From the NCBI GenBank assembly GCA_913063375.1, contig CAJXXR010000012.1:17493-81492 (forward strand): a DNA stretch of 64,000 bases, read 5' to 3'. Under the pieces are notes generated by a model. It made no database searches and was not told where the DNA came from. It saw nothing but the letters and a program-made list of their open reading frames with translations. Shown piece after piece: positions 63,902 to 64,000 of this stretch (its first letter is position 1; every line of letters starts with the position of its first letter). Source of the DNA: an uncultured Flavobacteriales bacterium. Its GTDB lineage: Bacteria; Bacteroidota; Bacteroidia; Flavobacteriales; CAJXXR01. A program made the position numbers and the translations under genes.

Positions 63902-64000
63902 ATTTGAATGTCTTAATATTGGTTGTTGTCATAAATGATAACCTATTCAGCTAAAGTAATCCATTAATTGTAGTTGTCAAATAATACAACAATGGAAAAG

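Overview
The window is AT-rich bacterial DNA from a member of the Bacteroidota, most likely a marine or freshwater flavobacterium (order-level placement is inference). The main evidence is that at least ten secreted proteins end in a type IX secretion (T9SS) C-terminal sorting domain, there is a SusC-type TonB receptor with a carboxypeptidase-like N-terminal domain, several promoters resemble the Bacteroidota TTG/TAnnTTTG pattern, and ribosome binding sites are weak or absent. No rRNA and no complete tRNA gene was seen. None of the T9SS secretion machinery itself is in the window.

Layout, left half. At 0.2-2.9 kb is a two-gene polyprenyl-phosphate glycosyltransferase operon on the minus strand. 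At 3.2-5.6 kb are small envelope proteins, including a candidate SieB-like superinfection-exclusion protein and a MORN-repeat protein. At 5.8-8.2 kb are two tandem, paralogous membrane-anchored AraC regulators. At 8.9-30.1 kb is a surface-protein region: a 2262-residue FN3/MAM/cadherin-like adhesin, several much smaller paralogues of its C-terminal repeat, an arylsulfotransferase-like protein, a YHYH protein and a beta-propeller protein, interrupted by a TlpA-type thioredoxin protein and an ECF sigma/membrane-protein pair. At 30.2-31.4 kb is a small mer-like operon (ArsR regulator, MerTP, GDCCVxC protein) with a recognisable operator and without merA. At 32.1-34.1 kb is a VOC/YciI/ECF42-type sigma operon.

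Layout, right half (about 37.9-61.4 kb). This is the most unusual part. A repeat of roughly 300 bp recurs downstream of gene groups, always in the same orientation, in at least seven and probably eight copies. Each good copy consists of (i) a short hairpin with a TGT loop, (ii) a strong terminator-like hairpin, (iii) on the minus strand the 3' half of an elongator tRNA-Met(CAU), starting at the anticodon loop, and (iv) an AT-rich segment with two short direct repeats a fixed 66 bp from the tRNA part. The segments between copies carry unrelated cargo: a metal-linked TonB receptor operon, T9SS proteins, a methyltransferase, SDR/HxlR genes, a glycosyltransferase, a STAS-like protein, a Crp/SDR pair, an FG-GAP protein with a lipocalin-like lipoprotein, and small envelope genes. 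I read this as a serial array of insertions at the 3' end of a tRNA-Met gene, with the repeats as att-type junctions. Copies decay from right to left, as expected if new units are added next to an intact tRNA lying to the right of the window. No integrase is in the window, so mobility would have to be supplied in trans. Immediately right of the last copy is a stand-alone TIR-domain protein of the Cap12/Pycsar effector family with no cyclase partner, a likely anti-phage gene.

Limits: everything here is read by eye from sequence and remembered family features. Family names are given as likely where motifs are clear and as unknown where they are not.
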